A stretch of DNA of 64,000 bases from Candidatus Caenarcanales bacterium (GTDB lineage Bacteria > Cyanobacteriota > Vampirovibrionia > 2-02-FULL-35-15): positions 62,001 to 126,000 of the forward strand of contig JAGVKQ010000023.1 of NCBI GenBank assembly GCA_020050435.1. The letters run 5' to 3'. The first letter of the stretch is position 1, and every line of letters starts with the position of its first letter. Shown in pieces: positions 61,760-64,000 of the stretch. The position numbers and the translations under genes were made by a program. The notes beneath the pieces were generated by a model, which was given only the letters and a program-made list of their open reading frames with translations, was not told the origin of the DNA and ran no database searches.

Positions 61760-62299
61760 TTGAATATCCTTATCGCCATTGTACTTTTATTATCAAGCAT
61801 TTTTACTGCAAATATTTCAATAGCTCAGGAAGCCACCCCTTCTCCCAGTCCAACTGACAACGGACCTTGTAAGGTAACCTTGAATTGTGGAGAAAAAGGG
61901 TTTCTTACCAAAGAAGAAATCAGAGCTTTTAATCCAAAATTATCACAAAAGAAAATAAACTATCTTTACAATCTTCAATTTAAATTTACGGACGTTTTCA
62001 AAAAAGAATTTACTCGTGATGCAAGATTTTTTACAATTCCTAAAAGCGTTTGCACTGATTTCAACTGGACCATTAACACTGCAAATGGGTATTTAGTAAA
62101 GGACTCGGTGGATTTATTAAAAAGCTCAGGCAATACTGACTTTGACAACTATGTAATGCATATAGTACAGCTCTGTGAACCTTTTGAAGGTTTAGTAGAT
62201 GATGTACCCAGTGGAAAATATTCTGAAGAAAAAATCAGATATATATTTAGCTACCTGATCTGCAAAAAAGAAAATGGCAAAGTTATAACTGTAAAATAA
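61760..62299 (+). CDS. Secreted protein, unknown function
   Basis: AAAGGAG 9 nt upstream supports a TTG start. The 179-aa product has a signal peptide (cleavage near ISIAQ), a short Pro/Ser linker (TPSPSPTDNG), and a domain with several cysteines (CKVTLNCGEKG, SVCTDFN, QLCEPFEG, YLICKKENG) probably in disulfides. First gene of a three-gene plus-strand operon. Confidence 0.7.
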   Translation: MNILIAIVLLLSSIFTANISIAQEATPSPSPTDNGPCKVTLNCGEKGFLTKEEIRAFNPKLSQKKINYLYNLQFKFTDVFKKEFTRDARFFTIPKSVCTDFNWTINTANGYLVKDSVDLLKSSGNTDFDNYVMHIVQLCEPFEGLVDDVPSGKYSEEKIRYIFSYLICKKENGKVITVK

Positions 62300-62755
62300 A
62301 TGTTTGAAAGTATATTAAAACCTAAAATAAAAAGAGTAGTTATCGTTTTATTTTTATTTTTTTATATTGATCTCATTCACATAATAAACGACTTCTTATG
62401 GGATAAAGCAAATAATTTTGCCGTAATAATTAGCCATGCTGAAGTAACAGAAAATGGACCTGTAATTCCTTTCTGGGCAGCAATGATACCTATATCCTTA
62501 GTAGCCCTTGCCACCATTATTTTTGTAGTTTTACTTTTTGCTACTTATTTTTATTTTCAGGATGACATAGATGTTGAAGAAGCTAAAATCTTACTAATTA
62601 TCTCAGCCTTTCTAGTTGGCATAAAAAAAGTCTTTTGCCTTCATTGCATGCTTATGGGATCCATAGCAACATTATTCTTTTTAATTCCAGGGCTTTTTGG
62701 TGTAAGTGCAGCATCTTTCATAGCTAAACTTATAAAAAGAGTTAAAAGTGAATAA
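62300..62755 (+). CDS. Small polytopic membrane protein
   Basis: Starts at the base right after the upstream stop codon, so it is translationally coupled. The 151-aa product has about four hydrophobic helices, with a charged loop after helix 2 (YFQDDIDVEEAK), and ends KLIKRVKSE. No family recognised. It precedes the UDP-sugar gene by 18 bp. Confidence 0.68.
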   Translation: MFESILKPKIKRVVIVLFLFFYIDLIHIINDFLWDKANNFAVIISHAEVTENGPVIPFWAAMIPISLVALATIIFVVLLFATYFYFQDDIDVEEAKILLIISAFLVGIKKVFCLHCMLMGSIATLFFLIPGLFGVSAASFIAKLIKRVKSE

Positions 62756-62773
62756 AGACGCTAGAATATATTT

Positions 62774-63706
62774 ATGCGTATCGTAATTACAGGAGCAGCA
62801 GGTTTTGTAGGATCACACTTAGTGGATATGTTTTTATCCCTGGGTTATGAAGTAGTTGCTATCGATAATTTAATTACTGGAAAAAGAAGTAATTTAACAG
62901 TAAATAAAAATCTTACTTTCTTAGAACAAAATGTTTATAAATATATTGAAGTAGAAGGAAAAGTGGATTGGGTTTTACATTTTGCCAGCCCTGCATCACC
63001 TATTGATTTCATGAAGTATCCTATTCCTATTTTAAAAGTAGGATCGAGCGGTACTATAAATTGTCTTGGTCTTGCTAAAGCCAAAGGTGCTAAGTTTTTT
63101 CTAGCTAGTACTTCTGAAGTTTATGGAGATCCATTGGAACATCCACAAAAAGAAACCTATGTAGGAAATGTAGATCCTATCTCAGAAAGATCTGTTTATG
63201 ATGAGTCAAAACGCTTTGCTGAAGCAGCGACTATGGCTTACCATCGTTTTCATAAAATAAACGTTAGAATTATCAGAATATTTAATACCTACGGACCCAG
63301 AATGAGACCTGAAGATGGAAGAGTGCTTTCAAACTTTATTACTCAGGCTATGACTGGAAAACCAATCACTGTTTATGGTGATGGCTCACAGACTAGAAGT
63401 TTTCAATATGTCAGTGATCTCGTAAATGGAATCACAAAACTTATGGATGTAGAATATCAACTACCTGTAAACCTTGGAAACCCAAATGAGTTCACCATTT
63501 TAGAACTTGCAAACATTGTTAAAAAAATTACAAACTCAAGCAGTGAAATTATTTTTAAACCATTACCTGATGCAGATCCTAAACGCAGACGACCAGACAT
63601 AAGCAGAGCTAAAGAAATATTAAAATGGGATTCAAAAGTCTCTCTTGAAGATGGTTTAAAGAAAATGATTGATTATTATAAGAGTATTGGTTTAACTAAG
63701 GTATAA
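62774..63706 (+). CDS. UDP-glucuronate decarboxylase (UDP-xylose synthase) family
   Basis: The 310-aa extended SDR protein has the NAD motif TGAAGFVGSHLVD, the Ser in ASTSEVYGDPLEHPQKE, and the catalytic YDESKRFAE (YxxxK). RIFNTYGPRMRPEDGRV and VYGDGSQTRSFQYVSDLV are typical of UXS. It converts UDP-glucuronate to UDP-xylose, feeding envelope polysaccharides. A UDP-glucose epimerase-like role is less likely. Confidence 0.9.
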   Translation: MRIVITGAAGFVGSHLVDMFLSLGYEVVAIDNLITGKRSNLTVNKNLTFLEQNVYKYIEVEGKVDWVLHFASPASPIDFMKYPIPILKVGSSGTINCLGLAKAKGAKFFLASTSEVYGDPLEHPQKETYVGNVDPISERSVYDESKRFAEAATMAYHRFHKINVRIIRIFNTYGPRMRPEDGRVLSNFITQAMTGKPITVYGDGSQTRSFQYVSDLVNGITKLMDVEYQLPVNLGNPNEFTILELANIVKKITNSSSEIIFKPLPDADPKRRRPDISRAKEILKWDSKVSLEDGLKKMIDYYKSIGLTKV

Positions 63707-63713
63707 ACTAAGA

Positions 63714-64000
63714 TCAAACCCATACGCTATGAACATCCTTTAAGTTATTATCTCTAATTTCTTTTAAACCTTCTAAAAGTACATTTGCATGACTAGCAAG
63801 ATGACTCACATTTAAATCACTTAGTGCTTGTAACATTCCAGGATTAGCACAAATTTCTTCCTGTATTAGTCTTTGACCAAGCAAAGAAACTTTATATGCA
63901 ATGCTTGAACCTGGCACATCTTTTGATGCTAGTGCTATCCCATAAAAATCAAAGACTCCCAGAGAAGCATACTCAGGGTTTCCATATCCTATTTGCTCTT
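63714..64000 (-). CDS. Hypothetical protein, C-terminal part (partial)
   Basis: The minus-strand frame is open from the right edge to the TGA at 63714, giving the last ~94 residues: GYGNPEYASLGVFDFYGIAL, LLGQRLIQEEICANPGM and a helical end LEGLKEIRDNNLKD. No start is inside the window. No family is recognised. Confidence 0.65.
   Translation of the reverse strand, partial: EQIGYGNPEYASLGVFDFYGIALASKDVPGSSIAYKVSLLGQRLIQEEICANPGMLQALSDLNVSHLASHANVLLEGLKEIRDNNLKDVHSVWV

Overview
The window is an AT-rich (roughly one third G+C by eye) bacterial chromosome segment with short intergenic gaps and genes on both strands. A glycine-rich RRM protein of the cyanobacterial Rbp type, many small lineage-specific secreted proteins and an exosortase would fit a non-photosynthetic relative of the Cyanobacteria (Melainabacteria/Vampirovibrionia-like). 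That placement is inference; the window holds no rRNA or other decisive marker.

Layout. 0-2.3 kb: N-terminal part of a cyclic beta-1,2-glucan synthase running off the left edge. 2.5-11.7 kb: RRM protein, alpha/beta hydrolase, orphan CpaB, a YbiT-type ABC-F protein with a decayed second ATPase half, small conserved proteins, and a histidine-kinase/receiver operon. A fragment of the ABC-F gene tail lies beside the hydrolase. 11.8-21.0 kb: a seven-gene operon for complete reductive pyrimidine catabolism. Uracil or thymine is imported by an NCS1 permease, reduced by PreT/PreA, ring-opened by dihydropyrimidinase, cleaved by beta-ureidopropionase, transaminated, and oxidised to an acyl-CoA by a methylmalonate/malonate-semialdehyde dehydrogenase. 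21-33 kb: small secreted proteins, an exosortase, a fatty acid hydroxylase, a YadG/YadH-type ABC exporter, a geranylgeranyl-reductase-like flavoprotein and a DUF2779 nuclease. 33-50 kb: secreted proline- or cysteine-rich proteins, PBP1A, Ldh_2 oxidoreductase, DUF1501, UmuDC, and a set of unfamiliar paralogues.

50.3-60.7 kb looks like an accessory island ending at a tRNA-Asp gene. An 11-nt copy of the tRNA 3' end, including CCA, occurs at 50298-50308 and could be the other attachment site. The island carries a BrnT/BrnA-like toxin-antitoxin, a RhuM fragment cut by a REP-associated tyrosine transposase, a DUF6602 nuclease-like protein, a remnant of a DUF2779 nuclease, a permuted NlpC/P60 hydrolase, a three-gene GIY-YIG nuclease / small protein / SMC-like ATPase operon (the best candidate for an undescribed defence system), and a HEPN/MNT pair whose MNT gene has no normal start codon. 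No integrase is visible. 60.9-64 kb returns to ordinary genes, including a UDP-glucuronate decarboxylase.

The other notable signal is a pair of tiny proteins (59 and 67 aa) that are little more than a signal peptide, an EIPxG(F/W)GP motif, a membrane helix and a basic tail. One lies divergently beside the exosortase gene. They may be minimal substrates of a new sorting system.
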